Positions 26,314 through 39,982 of a DNA stretch of 64,000 bases are shown here, one piece after another (position 1 is the first letter of the stretch; each line of letters begins with the position of its first letter). The position numbers were made by a program, and so were the translations under genes. The DNA comes from Chrysomallon squamiferum (taxonomy: Eukaryota > Mollusca > Gastropoda > Neomphalida > Peltospiridae): positions 10,073,002 to 10,137,001 of the forward strand of contig CM022666.1 in the NCBI GenBank assembly GCA_012295275.1, read 5' to 3'. The notes beneath the pieces are model-generated. The model was not told the DNA's origin and did not search any database. It saw nothing but the letters and a program-made list of their open reading frames with translations.

Positions 26314-27333
26314 AATTGTAAATGTACTGACTTGCATTCTCTCTTACTTAGGTACTTGCTTCCTTGGTTACTTAGGCCATTATTTACGTAATTACTTAAT
26401 TTATTTATTACTTAGATAATTGTTAATGTACTTACTTGCATTCTCACTTACTTAGAAACTTGCATCATTGCTTACTTAGGTCATTATTTACTTACTTACT
26501 TAATTTATTTGTTATTTAGATAATTGGTAATGTACTTACTTAGGTTACAATTTACTTACTTATTCTCTTCCTTGCTAACTTAGGTCATTAGTTAAGTACT
26601 CAGATATATTTTCACTCACATAATTGTAAAGGTACTGACTTGCATTCTGACTTACTTAGTTACTTGCTTCCTTGGTTACTTAGGTCATTATTTACGTAAT
26701 TACTTAATTTATTTATTACTTAGATAATTGTTAATGTACTTACTTGCATTCTCACTTACTTTGAAACTTGCATCCTTGCTTAGTTAGGTCATTATTTACT
26801 TACTTACTTAATTTATTTGTTATTTAGATAATTGGTAATGTACTTACTTAGGTTACTATTTACTTACTTATTCTCTTCCTTGCTAACTTAGGTCATTAGT
26901 TAAGTACTTACTTACATTATTACTCACATAATTGTTAATGTACTGACTTCTATTCTCACTTACTTAGTTACTTGTTTCCTTGCTTACTTAGGTCATTATT
27001 TAGGTAAGTACTAAATGTATTTCTTACTTAGATAATTGTTAACGTACTTACTTGCATTCTCGCTGACTTACTAACTTGCATCCTTGCTTACTTAGGTGAT
27101 TATTTACGTACTTAATTACGTTCTTACTTAGTTAATTGTTAATGTACAAATTTGCATTTTACCTTAGTTCCTCGCTTCCTTACCCACTAAGATCATTATT
27201 TACGTACTTACTTACTTTCTTTCTTAGTTAGATAATTGTTAATGTACTTACTTAGGTTACTATTTACTAACTTACTCGCTTATTTGCTAACCTAGGACAT
27301 TAGTTAAATACTTACTTACATTCTTACTCACAT
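26314..27333 (-). repeat. Clean 1,020-bp ten-monomer unit (A-BCD-EFG-E'F'G')
   Basis: Measured at the AATTG of each core box, monomers sit at 26314 (G), 26418 (F), 26522 (E), 26622 (G'), 26726 (F'), 26830 (E'), 26930 (D), 27034 (C), 27134 (B), 27234 (A) and 27334 (next G). Steps are 104, 104, 100, 104, 104, 100, 104, 100, 100 and 100, total 1,020. This is the 712-bp unit plus exactly one extra 308-bp EFG trimer. The extra G' is recognisable by TTGTAAAGGTACTGAC and CATTCTGACTTAC, against TTGTAAATGTACTGAC and CATTCTCTCTTAC in G, so the copies have diverged since duplication. Confidence 0.88.
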
Positions 27334-27779
27334 AATTGTAAATGTACTGACTTGCATTCTCTCTTACTTAGGTACTTGCTTCCTTGGTTACTTAGGTCAT
27401 TATTTACGTAATTACTTAATTTATTTATTACTTAGATAATTGTTAATGTACTTACTTGCATTCTCACTTAGTTTGAAACTTGCATCCTTGCTTAGTTAGG
27501 TCATTATTTATTTACTTTACTTAATTTATTTTTATTTGATTTAGATAATGGTAATGTACTTTTCTTTTAGGTTATTTTATTTACTTACTTATTCTCTTCC
27601 TTGCTAACTTAGGTCATTAGTTAAGTACTTACTTACATTCTTACTCACATAACTGTTAATTTACTGACTTGCATTCTGACTTACTTAGTTACTTGATTCC
27701 TTGCTTACTTAGGTCATTATTTAGGTAAGTACTAAATTTATTTCTTACTTAGATAATTGTTAACGTAATTACTTGCATT

Positions 27780-30700
27780 CTCACAGACTTACTAACTTGC
27801 ATCCCTTGTTTTACTTTAGGTCATTATTTACGTACTTAATTATGTTATTACTTTAGATAATTGTTAATGTACAAATTTTGCATTTTACTTTAGTTCCTGC
27901 TTCCTTACCAACTTAGATCATTATTTTTATTGTACTTACTTAAATTTTTTTCCTTAGTTAGATAATTGTTAATGTAATTTACTTTAGGTTACCATTTACT
28001 AACTTACCTGCTTCCTTTGCTAACCTAGGGACATTATTTAAATACTTACTTACACATTTTACTTACATAATTTAAAATGTACTTGACTTGCATCCTGACT
28101 CACTTAGGTTGCTTCCCTACCAACTTTAGGACATTTCATTTATGTAATTACTTAATTCCATTTATTACTTAGATAAAATGTACTAATGTATTTTACTTAG
28201 GTTTCCCTTCACTTTACTTAGAAATTAGAAACTTGTATTATTTACTACTTCATTTCATGCTACTTACTTTAATTGCTTATTTCCAGGATTTATTAACTTA
28301 ATTACTTAATTTACTTACATTCCCTCTTACTTTAGATAATTGTATCATTATTTAATTTTACTTATATTCTTTCACTTTAAATTTACTTACTGATTTATTC
28401 TTACTTAGCAACTTCCTTAATTATTTGAAAGATCAATTTTCACTTAATTATTTTTTTTTCTTTATTACTTAGATAAATTGTTAATGTACCTTAATTTATT
28501 TTCCATTTCCTTACTTTACTTGAAACCTTTCTACTAACTTAGTTTACTTTTAATTTTTATTTTACTTATTTTTTAATTTATTTGTTATTTAGATAATTTA
28601 ATGTTTTCTACTGACTTATTTTCTCTCCTTATTCTCTCTTCCCTACAACTTAGGCATCATTTGGCATTTACACTATTCACATTTCCCAATTAATGCACTA
28701 ATCTCTATTTTACTTAGATACTTGTTAATTTACTTATTAGCTATTTTACCTCCAATTAAAAATGTATTTCTTTACTTAGATAAATTGTTAACGTAATTTA
28801 CTTAGGTTGCTACAACTTATTAACTTATCCCTTTTTACTTTTCTTATTTTTGATTATTTCTAATTAGATAAATTTTACTGCATAATTTTCTACAACCACA
28901 TTTTCACATTAGTTCCCCTCCTTTACCTACTAAGATCATTATTTTCTGTACTTTTCTATTTCTCTTAGTTAGATAATTGTTAATGTACTTTACTTAGGTT
29001 ACTTAAATCCTTACTTTTTACTTTCCTCCTAATTAACCTAGGTATTATTTAATCCTACTTACATCTTTATTTCTTTTACTTGATAAAATGTAATTTACTT
29101 CATACTCTACTTCACTTATTTAACTGCATCCTTGTTTACTTTAGGTCATTTTTATTGTAATTCACTTAATCCATTTCATATTATTTAGATAATAATGTAC
29201 AAATTTGCATTTTACCTTACTTTTGAAACTTGCATCCTACTTCAACTTAGGTCATTATTTACTTATTTCATTTAATTTCATTTTGTTATTTAGATAATTG
29301 TTAATGTAACTTTACTTAGGTTACTATTTACTTAACTTTATTCCTCTCCCTTGCTAACTTAGGTCATTAGTTAACACTTACACTTACATTCTTTACCTCA
29401 CATAATTGTAAAATGTAATTGACTTGCATCTGACTTACTTAGAACACTTTGCTTCCTTTTTTACTTAGGGTGGGCCATTTACTTAATTACTTAATTTATT
29501 TACTTTAGATAATTGTTAATGTACTTACTTTTGCATTCCTCACTAGTTTTTGAAACTTTGCATCCTTAGGTTTAGTTTAGGTCATTTATTTACTTTATTA
29601 CTTAATTTATTTGAATTTAGATAATGGTTAATGTACTAAATTACAATTTATTAATTTACTTATTCTCTTCTTTTACAACTTAGGGTCATTAGTTGGGTTA
29701 CACTTTAACTTACATTACTTTAGATAATTGTTAATGTACTGACTTGCATTCCTGACTTACTTAGTTACTTCTCCTTTCCTTTGCTTACTTAGGGTCACAT
29801 ATTTAGGTAAGTACTTAAATTTATTTTTTACTTAGATAATTGTTAACGTACTTACTTTGCATTCTCCACTTCTACTAACTTGCATCTTTTGCTTTACTTT
29901 ATTTAATTTCATGCACTTAACTTTTATTTGTTCCTTACTTAGATAATTGTTAATGTACAAATTTTGCATTCCACCTTAGAAACTGCCTCCTTACCAACTT
30001 AGATCATTTATTTACGTACTTACTTAATTTCTTTCTTTTAGATAATTGTTAATGTAATACATTTTAGGTTTTTTTATTTACTAACTTACTCTTGCTTACT
30101 TGCTAACCCAGGACATTACACTAAATACTTACTTACATTTTACTCACATAATTGTAAAATGCACTGACTTTGCATTCCTCTCTACTTACTTAGCTACTTG
30201 CTTCCCTTGGTTACTTAGGCCATTTCATGTAATTATTTAATTCCATTTATTACTTCTTAGATAATTGTTAATGTACTTAATTCTTTTTGCATTGCATTTC
30301 ACTTACTTAGAAACCTGCATCCCTGTTTACTTAATCATTATTTTATTTTACTTACTTAATCCATTTGTTATTTAGATAATTGGTAATGTAATTTACTTAG
30401 GTTACTTTTTATTACTTATTTATTCTCTCCCCTAACTTAGGTCATTAGTAAAGCACTTTACTTTACATTCTTACTCACATAATTGTTAATGTACTGACTC
30501 TATTCTCCTTACTTTAGTTAATTTGCTTCCCTTGCTTACTTAGGTCATTATTTTCAGGTAAGTACTAAATTTATTCTTTACTTAGATAATTGTTAACGTA
30601 ACTTACTTGCATTCTCTCCCTGACTTACTAACTTGCATCCTGTTTCTTTAGGGATTATTTTATGTAATTTAATTACGTTGTTAATTTTAGATAATTGTTA

Positions 30701-33700
30701 ATGTACAAATTTTGCATTTTACCTTAGTTGCCTGCCTTCCTACCAACCAAGATCATTGGCCCATTTACTTACTTAATTACTTTCTTTTAGTTAGATAATT
30801 GTTAATGTACTTTATTTTAGGTTGCTACTTTACTTAGTGGCTTACCTCCTAACATTAACTTAGTTCTTTATTTTTTGTTTAACCTAGGGACATTTTAGTA
30901 AATTTTACTTACATTCTTAGTCACATAATTGTAAAATAAACTGACTTGCATTCCTCCTCTTCCTTAGGTAACTTTTTTCCCTTTGGTTACTTCTAGGTCA
31001 CATTTACTTAAATTACTTAATTTATTTATTACTTAGATAATGTTAATTCAATTAATTATCTAGACTTTTAACCTTTGCTTTTAGGCCTGGCCATTTTTAC
31101 TTACTTGCTTCCTTCCCTTAGATAAATTGGTAAATGGCCAAATTGAGTTACTATTTCTCCTTACTTAGATAAATCCATTATTTGTACTTACTTAATTCCC
31201 CCTAGTTTACATTTTTTATTTGGCCATTTTACTTACTTCCCTTAATTCAGTCAGCTATTTACTTATAATTTAAGCATAATTGTTAATGTTCTTTTTTGGC
31301 ATTCACTTCATTCTTTCATTTTATCCTTTGCACCTAACTTAGGGTCATTGATGTAATTACAAATTTACAAATTTTACTTACTTCCAATTGTTAATTTACT
31401 GACTTCTGAATTTCCATTCAGACTTAGTTAGAAATTTTTCAGCTTACTTTAGGGTCATTTTAGTAATTATTTTAAATTTATTTTTCATAATTTAGATAAT
31501 TTTAACGTAATCACATAACATTGCATTCCTCCTTTCACAGACTTACTCTTCCTAACTTGCACTTTTCATTTACTTATCTCTCATCTTTTCCATAATTTAC
31601 TTTTTTTGTTAATGTTACTTACTTAGATAATTGTTAATTACAAATTTGCATTTTACCTTAGTTCTTCTTTCCCACTCAACTTAGACTCACATTTCACTGT
31701 ATTTAATTTACTTCCTCAGATAGTTAGATAAATTGTTAATGTAACTTAGGTTACTATTTATTAACTTACTCTTGCTTACTTAAGAAACCCAGGACACTAG
31801 TTAAATACTTCATTACATTCTCATTCCTTTCACATAATTGTAAAATGTACTGACTTGCATTCCTCCCTACTTAGGTAACTTGATTCCTTGGTTACTTAGG
31901 GTCATTTCATTTTATACTTAATTTATTTAATTTACTTAGATAATTTTTAATGTACATACTACTTACTTGCATTCTCTCTTAGAAAACCTGCAACCTCCCT
32001 TCCACTTCTAGCATACTATTCACTTAATTTACTGGACTAGATCTATTTTAGTTAATTCTTTAAATAAATTTAGATAAATTGGTAAAATGTCACTATTCTA
32101 CTTATTTAATCACTATTCCACTTCCCCTACAACTTTTCTAGGGACATTTTAAGTACATTTATATATTACTCACCACATAATTGTACAAATTTCTGACTTG
32201 CATTCCTCCCACCTCTTTTCTTAGTTACTTGATCTCCTTTTACTTTAGGTTACTTTTATTTTTTAGGTAAGATTTTTACTAATTTACTTTAGGCTACTTT
32301 AGATAAATTTAAGTTGTTAATGTACTTATTACCACTTGGAATAAATTTCTCACTCTTAACTTAGTAAAACTTATTTCCCTTATTTAGTTAGGTCATTTTA
32401 TTTTACTGCACTTTAATTTATTTTTTATTTTAGATAATTGTAAATGTACTTCTACTTTTAGGACACTAGCTTTATTTACTTACTTATTCTTCCTCCTCTA
32501 TTAACTTTAGGGTCATTAGTTAAGCATTTTACTTACATTCTTTTAGGTCACAGCATAATTGTTAATGTACTTGACTAGTATTCTCACTCTACTTAGTTAC
32601 TTCTTTCTCCTTATTTTACTTATCATTATTTAGGTAAGTACTTTAAATTTTATTTCTATTTTAGATAATTGTTAAACGTAATTTACTTTAATTCCTTACC
32701 TTTACTAAACTCTGCATCCCTTTTTTTAGGTGATTATTTATTTTATGTGCACTTAATTCCATTTTATTAATTTGAGATAAATTGTTAATGTCCAAACTTA
32801 AATTTTTATTTTCTAGGTTGTCCTTCTTCCCCAACAGATCATTATTTCACCAATTTACTTAATTATTTTATTTTCTTAGTTAGATAATTAAATTGTACTT
32901 TATTTAGGGTTACTATTTACTAACTTTATCTCCATTTTGCCAACCTAGGGACATTTACCAAATAATTTACTTACATTCTTATTCACATACAATTGTTAAA
33001 AAAATTGACTTGCATTCCTCCTTGACTTAGGTACCTTTGCTCCCTGTTTCATCTTAGGTCATTATTTATGGGGGTACTTAAACTTATTTATCACCTAGAT
33101 AATTGTTAATGTACTTACTTGCATTCCCACCCCCTTTGAAATTGTGCATCCAACACTTCTAGGTCATTTGATTTTAGACCATTTAAATTTACTTCTTAAT
33201 TTACTTACTTTCCATTTAGATACAAAAATTGAACAATGTAATTCTTACTTAGGCAACTACTATTTACATTTAACTTACTTCTTTTCTCCTTCTCCTCACA
33301 ACTTAGGCCATTTTAGGTAACAATTAACTTACATTCTTTATTCAAGATAAATTGTTAAAATCAACCTAGCACTCTTACATTGCATTCCCACAACTCTTAG
33401 TCCACTTCATTCCTCCTTAGGTCTAAATTAGGTAAATTTCTAGAATGCCCCAATTAAATTTTATCTTATTTAGATCCCTTTAAATTACCAGGTATTAGCC
33501 ATTATTTTGCACTTACTTTGTCACTTCAACCCTTAGTTAGATAATTTTAATGCAATTACTTTGGCATTCCTAGGTTACCATTTTACTAACTTGGAACCTC
33601 CCTATCAGGCTGTTACTGCTAACCTTAGATAAATTGTTAATGCCAAATAATTGTATTTGCACTTAATTTATCTTCCTCCCCTGCCCAAACCTCTCATTAG

Positions 33701-34640
33701 TTGGTTACCTAGATACATTCATTCCTTTCTCTCCCTAGTTAGATAACTGTTACTTTAATTTTAGGGTTCTTCCCACTACTTAGTTAACCTGTTTCCCCTT
33801 ACTGCTAATTTATTCTAGGTAGGATAAATTAATTACCACTTACTACTTTAACGTATTCCTATCCCCCTATTTGACAGGGTCATTTCCAATACATGATTAA
33901 TTTCCCGGCCAATAATTGTTAAAACTTCATAATGTCTCTCCTTAATTTCCTAGGGCCACCATTTTAAAATTTCCAACTTAATCTTATTCTTTATTTAGTT
34001 AGATAATTGTTAATGCAAATTACTTGTATTCAACTACTATTACTAACTCCCATCCTTGTTTACTTTAACCAGATTATTTTACATTACCAACCCCATTCTT
34101 ACTCTAGATAATTGTTAATGCACTGACTGTCATTCCTCTTACTTAGTTACTTGGCTTCCCAACCCCACTTAGACTTTAGGCCATTTAGGTAAGTACTAAA
34201 TTTATTCTCTTTACTTAGATAAATTGTGTACTTCACTTTCCAGGATGCCCATTTTTTAATTTAAGTCCATAACGTACTTACATTTTGCTAACTGATAATT
34301 GTTAGTTACAAATTTGCACTTACATCTTAGGGCCCTACAATTGTAAACTGGAATTGACTCTGCATTCCCCTAGTTAGATAATTTTATTGTATTTACTTAG
34401 GTTACTTCACCACATTTAGGTCACCACAACTGCAAATTTTAACTAATTCCATTTATTTTAGATAATTGTAAAACCCATTCCCTTCCATTCCTCACTTCCT
34501 AGAAAAACTGCATCCCTTAATTTTCAATTTAGGATTTTATTTCCTACTTACTTAATTTATTGAATTATTTAGATAATTGGTAAACAAAATTTATTTTAGG
34601 GTTAGCCATTCATTATTTTATTCTCTCTCCTCTTGCTAAC
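27780..34640 (-). repeat. Heavily decayed or poorly assembled satellite
   Basis: Regular units dissolve over about 27,480-28,100 and are hard to follow until about 34,640. The sequence shows many one-base insertions and deletions, lengthened T and C runs, GG and GGCC words otherwise absent (GGGTGGGCCATTT near 29,468; TGGCCA near 31,136), and lost TACGTA sites. The family is still obvious: AGATAATTGTTAATGTA recurs in nearly every 100 bp, and AACCTAGG or a near match marks units near 28,019, 29,036, 30,102, 30,885, 31,785 and 32,942. No long open frame, transposon end or unique gene sequence is seen. Either this is old satellite that escaped homogenisation, or a low-quality consensus close to a contig end. 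Confidence 0.75.
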
Positions 34641-35214
34641 TTAGGTCATTAGTTAAGTACTTATTTACATTCTTACCACATAATTGTTAATGCACTGACT
34701 TGGTGCATCTCCTACTTAGTTACTTGTTTCTTGTTTACTTAGGTCATTATTTTAGGTAAGTACAAATTTATTTCTTACTTAGATAATTGTTAACATACTT
34801 ATTTTGCATTCTCACTAACTTACTAACTTGCATTCTTGTTACTTTAGGTCATTATTTTACGCACTTAATTGATTGTTACTGAGATAATTGTTAATGTACA
34901 AATTTGTATTTTACTTTTTAGGGCCTCGTTTTCTCCCAACTTAGATCATTATTTTGATGCATTATTCTACATTTTTCTTTAGTTAGATAATTTGTTAGCT
35001 TGTATTTACTTAGGTTACTATTACTAACTTACTGTTTACTTATTAACCTAGACATTAGATAAATACTTACTTACATTCTTATTCACATAATTGTAAAATG
35101 TACTGACTTGCATTCTCTCTTAGTTAGGTACTTTGCTTCCTTGGTTACTTAGGTCATTATTTACGTAATTACTTAATTTATTTATTACTTAGATAATTGT
35201 TAATGTACTTACTT
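34640..35214 (-). repeat. Recovering satellite up to the second gap
   Basis: Regular order returns rapidly: D and C at about 34,640-34,800 (GGTAAGTACAAATTTATTTC), B and A to about 35,000, then a G-F pair with CATTAGATAAATACTTAC. The last 100 bp before the N run match the clean variant. The sequence stops inside monomer E after TTAATGTACTTACTT. Confidence 0.8.
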
Positions 35215-35414
35215 NNNNNNNNNNNNNNNNNNNNNNNNNNNNNNNNNNNNNNNNNNNNNNNNNNNNNNNNNNNNNNNNNNNNNNNNNNNNNNNNNNNNNN
35301 NNNNNNNNNNNNNNNNNNNNNNNNNNNNNNNNNNNNNNNNNNNNNNNNNNNNNNNNNNNNNNNNNNNNNNNNNNNNNNNNNNNNNNNNNNNNNNNNNNNN
35401 NNNNNNNNNNNNNN
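35215..35414. other. Assembly gap, 200 N
   Basis: A second run of exactly 200 N. Orientation is the same on both sides. The sequence resumes at TACATTCTTACTCACATAAT followed by TTGTAAAGGTAC, the G' monomer of a 10-monomer unit, so the join is compatible with a continuous array. The real amount of missing sequence is unknown. Open frames across it are artefacts. Confidence 0.97.
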
Positions 35415-37039
35415 TACATTCTTACTCACATAATTGTAAAGGTACTGACTTGCATTCTGACTTACTTAGTTACTTGCTTCCTTGCTTACTTAGGTCATTA
35501 TTTACGTAATTACTTAATTTATTTATTACTTAGATAATTGTTAATGTACTTACTTGCATTCTCACTTACTTTGAAACTTGCATCCTTGCTTAGTTAGGTC
35601 ATTATTTACTTACTTACTTAATTTATTTGTTATTTAGATAATTGGTAATGTACTTACTTAGGTTACTATTTACTTACTTATTCTCTTCCTTGCTAACTTA
35701 GGTCATTAGTTAAGTACTTACTTACATTATTACTCACATAATTGTTAATGTACTGACTTCTATTCTCACTTACTTAGTTACTTGTTTCCTTGCTTACTTA
35801 GGTCATTATTTAGGTAAGTACTAAATTTATTTCTTACTTAGATAATTGTTAACGTACTTACTTGCATTCTCGCTGACTTACTAACTTGCATCCTTGCTTA
35901 CTTAGGTGATTATTTACGTAATTAATTACGTTCTTACTTACATAATTGTTAATGTACAAATTTGCATTTTACCTTAGTTCCTCGCTTCCTTACCAACTTA
36001 GATCATTATTTACGTACTTACTTACTTTCTTTCTTAGTTAGATAATTGTTAATGTACTTACTTAGGTTACTATTTACTAACTTACTCGCTTACTTGCTAA
36101 CCTAGGACATTAGTTAAATACTTACTTACATTCTTACTCACATAATTGTAAATGTACTGACTTGCATTCTCTCTTACTTAGGTACTTGCTTCCTTGGTTA
36201 CTTAGGTCATTATTTACGTAATTACTTAATTTATTTATTACTTAGATAATTGTTAATGTACTTACTTGCATTCTCACTTACTTAGAAACTTGCATCATTG
36301 CTTACTTAGGTCATTATTTACTTACTTACTTAATTTATTTGTTATTTAGATAATTGGTAATGTACTTACTTAGGTTACAATTTACTTACTTATTCTCTTC
36401 CTTGCTAACTTAGGTCATTAGTTAAGTACTTACTTACATTATTACTCACATAATTGTTAATGTACTGACTTGCATTCTCACTTACTTAGTTACTTGCTTC
36501 CTTGCTTACTTAGGTCATTATTTAGGTAATTACTAAATTTATTTATTACTTAGATAATTGTTAACGTACTTACTTGCATTCTCGCTGACTTACTAACTTG
36601 CATCCTTGCTTACTTAGGTCATTATTTACGTACTTAATTACGTTCTTACTTAGATAATTGTTAATGTACAAATTTGCATTTTACCTTAGTTCCTCGCTTC
36701 CTTACCAACTTAGATCATTATTTACGTACTTACTTACTTTCTTTCTTAGTTAGATAATTTAATTGTTAATGTACTTTACTTAGGTTACTATTTACTAACT
36801 TACTCGTCCTTACTTGCTAACCTAGGACATTAGTTAAATACTTACTTACATTCTTACTCACATAATTGTAAATGTACTGACTTGCATTCTCTCTTACTTA
36901 GTTACTTGCTTCCTTGGTTACTTAGGTCATTATTTACGTAATTACTTAATTTATTTATTACTTAGATAATTGTTAATGTACTTACTTGCATTCTCACTTA
37001 CTTAGAAACTTGCATCCTTGCTTACTTAGGTCATTATTT

Positions 37040-37210
37040 ACTTGCATCATTCTCGCTTACTTACTTTTCTTTCCTTGCTTACTTAGGTCATTATTTACGT
37101 AATTACTTACTTTATTTACTAGATAATTGTCATTCTTTACTTACTTAGTTAATTTATTTGTTATTTAGATAATTGGTAATGTACTTACTTATGTTACTTA
37201 GATTGTAATG
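37040..37210 (-). repeat. Rearranged E-region in a block 3 unit
   Basis: Within the unit 36816-37933 (1,118 bp) an extra piece of F-like sequence (GCTTACTTAGGTCATTATTTACGTAATTAC, positions about 37,076-37,106) is inserted into the E body, and the following core is broken (TAGATTGTAATGTAC near 37,200). It adds about 100 bp to the 10-monomer length. The inserted material is from the same family. Confidence 0.6.
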
Positions 37211-38579
37211 TACTTATTCTCTTCCTTGCTAACTTAGGTCATTAGTTAAGTACTTAGATACATTCTTACTCACATAATTGTAAAGGTACTGACTTGCATT
37301 CTGACTTACTTAGTTACTTGCTTCCTTGCTTACTTAGGTCATTATTTACGTAATTACTTAATTTATTTATTACTTAGATAATTGTTAATGTACTTACTTG
37401 CATTCTCACTTACTTTGAAACTTGCATCCTTGCTTAGTTAGGTCATTATTTACTTACTTACTTAATTTATTTGTTATTTAGATAATTGGTAATGTACTTA
37501 CTTAGGTTACTATTTACTTACTTATTCTCTTCCTTGCTAACTTAGGTCATTAGTTAAGTACTTACTTACATTATTACTCACATAATTGTTAATGTACTGA
37601 CTTCTATTCTCACTTACTTAGTTATTTGTTTCCTTGCTTACTTAGGTCATTATTTAGGTAAGTACTAAATTTATTTCTTACTTAGATAATTGTTAACGTA
37701 CTTACTTGCATTCTCGCTGACTTACTAACTTGCATCCTTGCTTACTTAGGTGATTATTTACGTACTTAATTACGTTCTTACTTAGATAATTGTTAATGTA
37801 CAAATTTGCATTTTACCTTAGTTCCTCGCTTCCTTACCAACTTAGATCATTATTTAAACTTACTTTCTTTCTTAGTTAGATAATTGTTAATGTACTTACT
37901 TAGGTTACTATTTACTAACTTACTCGCTTACTTGCTAACCTAGGACATTAGTTAAATACTTACTTACATTCTTACTCACATAATTGTAAATGTACTGACT
38001 TGCATTCTCTCTTACTTAGGTACTTGCTTCCTTGGTTACTTAGGTCATTATTTACGTAATTACTTAATTTATTTATTACTTAGATAATTGTTAATGTACT
38101 TACTTGCATTCTCACTTACTTAGAAACTTATTCTCTTCCATCATTGCTTTACTTAGGTCATTATTTACTTATTTATTTATTTGTTACATTTTTGTTATTT
38201 AGATAATTGGTAATGTACTTACTTAGGTTACTCACTTAGTTATTTGTTTCCTTGCTAACTTAGGTCATTAGTTAAGTACTTACTTACATTCTTACTCACA
38301 TAATTGTTAATGTACTGACTTGCATTCTGACTTACTTAGTTACTTGCTTCCTTGCTTACTTAGGTCATTATTTACGTAATTACTTAATTTATTTATTACT
38401 TAGATAATTGTTAATGTACTTACTTGCATTCTCACTTACTTTGAAACTTGCATCCTTGCTTACTTAGGTCATTATTTACTTACTTACTTAATTTATTTGT
38501 TATTTAGATAATTGGTAATGTACTTACTTAGGTTACTATTTACTTACTTATTCTCTTCCTTGCTAACTTAGGTCATTAG

Positions 38580-38860
38580 ATAAATACTTAACTTACATTA
38601 TTACTACTCATAATTGTTAATGTACTTGACTTCTATTCTTTCTCTCTTAGTTTCTTACTTTCCTTTACTTGCATTGGTTATTTAGGTTATTAAATTTATT
38701 TTTATTTCTTAGATAATTGTTAATTTACTTACTTGCATTCTCACAGACTTAGAAATTATCCTTGCTTACTTAATGTTATTTACTTAATTAATTTATTTGT
38801 TCTTACTTAATTTAATTGTTAATGTACAAATTTTGCATTTTACTTAGTTATTCCTTCCCT
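38580..38860 (-). repeat. Decayed D-C-B segment in a block 3 unit
   Basis: The D, C and B monomers of the unit 37934-38964 are blurred: TTAATGTACTTGACTTC, loss of the GGTAAGTACTAAATT string, and shortened cores. Total unit length (1,031 bp) is still near 1,020, so the damage is substitutions and balanced indels rather than loss of monomers. Confidence 0.55.
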
Positions 38861-39982
38861 ACTAACTTAGGTCATTATTTACGTACTTACTTACTTTCTT
38901 TCTTAGTTAGATAATTGTTAATGTACTTACTTAGGTTACTATTTACTAACTTACTCGCTTACTTGCTAACCTAGGACATTAGTTAAATACTTACTTACAT
39001 TCTTACTCACATAATTGTAAATGTACTGACTTGCATTCTCTCTTACTTAGGTACTTGCTTCCTTGGTTACTTAGGTCATTATTTACGTAATTAATTAATT
39101 TATTTATTACTTAGATAATTGTTAATGTACTTACTTGCATTCTCACTTACTTAGAAACTTGCATCATTGCTTACTTAGGTCATTATTTACTTACTTACTT
39201 AATTTATTTGTTATTTAGATAATTGGTAATGTACTTACTTAGGTTACTATTTACTTACTTATTCTCTTCCTTGCTAACTTAGGTCATTAGTTAAGTACTT
39301 ACTTACATTCTTACTCACATAATTGTAAAGGTACTGACTTGCATTCTGACTTACTTAGTTACTTGCTTCCTTGGTTACTTAGGTCATTATTTACGTAATT
39401 ACTTAATTTATTTATTACTTAGATAATTGTTAATGTACTTACTTGCATTCTCACTTACTTTGAAACTTGCATCCTTGCTTAGTTAGGTCATTATTTACTT
39501 ACTTACTTAATTTATTTGTTATTTAGATAATTGGTAATGTACTTACTTAGGTTACAATTTACTTACTTATTCTCTTCCTTGCTAACTTAGGTCATTAGTT
39601 AAGTACTTACTTACATTACTTTACTCACATAATTGTTAATGTACTGACTTCCATTCTCACTTACTTAGTTACTTGTTTCCTTGCTTACTTAGGTCATTAT
39701 TTAGGTAAGTACTAAATTTATTTCTTACTTAGATAATTGTTAACGTACTTACTTGCATTCTCGCTGACTTACTAACTTGCATCCTTGCTTACTTAGGTGA
39801 TTATTTACGTAATTAATTACGTTCTTACTTACATAATTGTTAATGTACAAATTTGCATTTTACCTTAGTTCCTCGCTTCCTTACCAACTTAGATCATTAT
39901 TTACGTACTTACTTTCTTTCTTAGTTAGATAATTGTTAATGTACTTACTTAGGTTACTATTTACTAACTTACTCGCTTACTT

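Larger units (their letters stand above)
16030..35214 (-). repeat. Satellite array, block 2: reverse-complement variant, mixed 7- and 10-monomer units
   Basis: This is the same family as block 1 read on the other strand, in top-strand order G-F-E-D-C-B-A. Using GCTAACCTAG(G/C)ACATTA as register, copies lie at about 16057, 16773, 17472, 18211, 18944, 19701, 20470, 21218, 22301, 23013, 24098, 24834, 25546, 26266, 27286 and 28019. Spacings near 712-770 are 7-monomer units; 26266 to 27286 (1,020) is a clean 10-monomer unit and 23013 to 24098 (1,085) an expanded one. It differs from block 1 at fixed sites: CTCGCTTACTTGCTAACC for CTGGCTCCCTTGCTAAC, and AATTGGTAATG in monomer E for AATTGTTAATG. No coding potential is seen on either strand. 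Confidence 0.93.

Noticed and set aside
27780-34640. Possible inserted transposon or gene in the decayed region
   Set aside because: The core box and TTACTT words continue at near-normal spacing throughout. I saw no terminal repeats, target-site duplication, poly-A with coding sequence, or long open frame.
35178-35433. Three open frames of 76-83 codons on both strands across the second gap
   Set aside because: They are also created by 200 N. The overlap of frames on both strands confirms they are artefacts.
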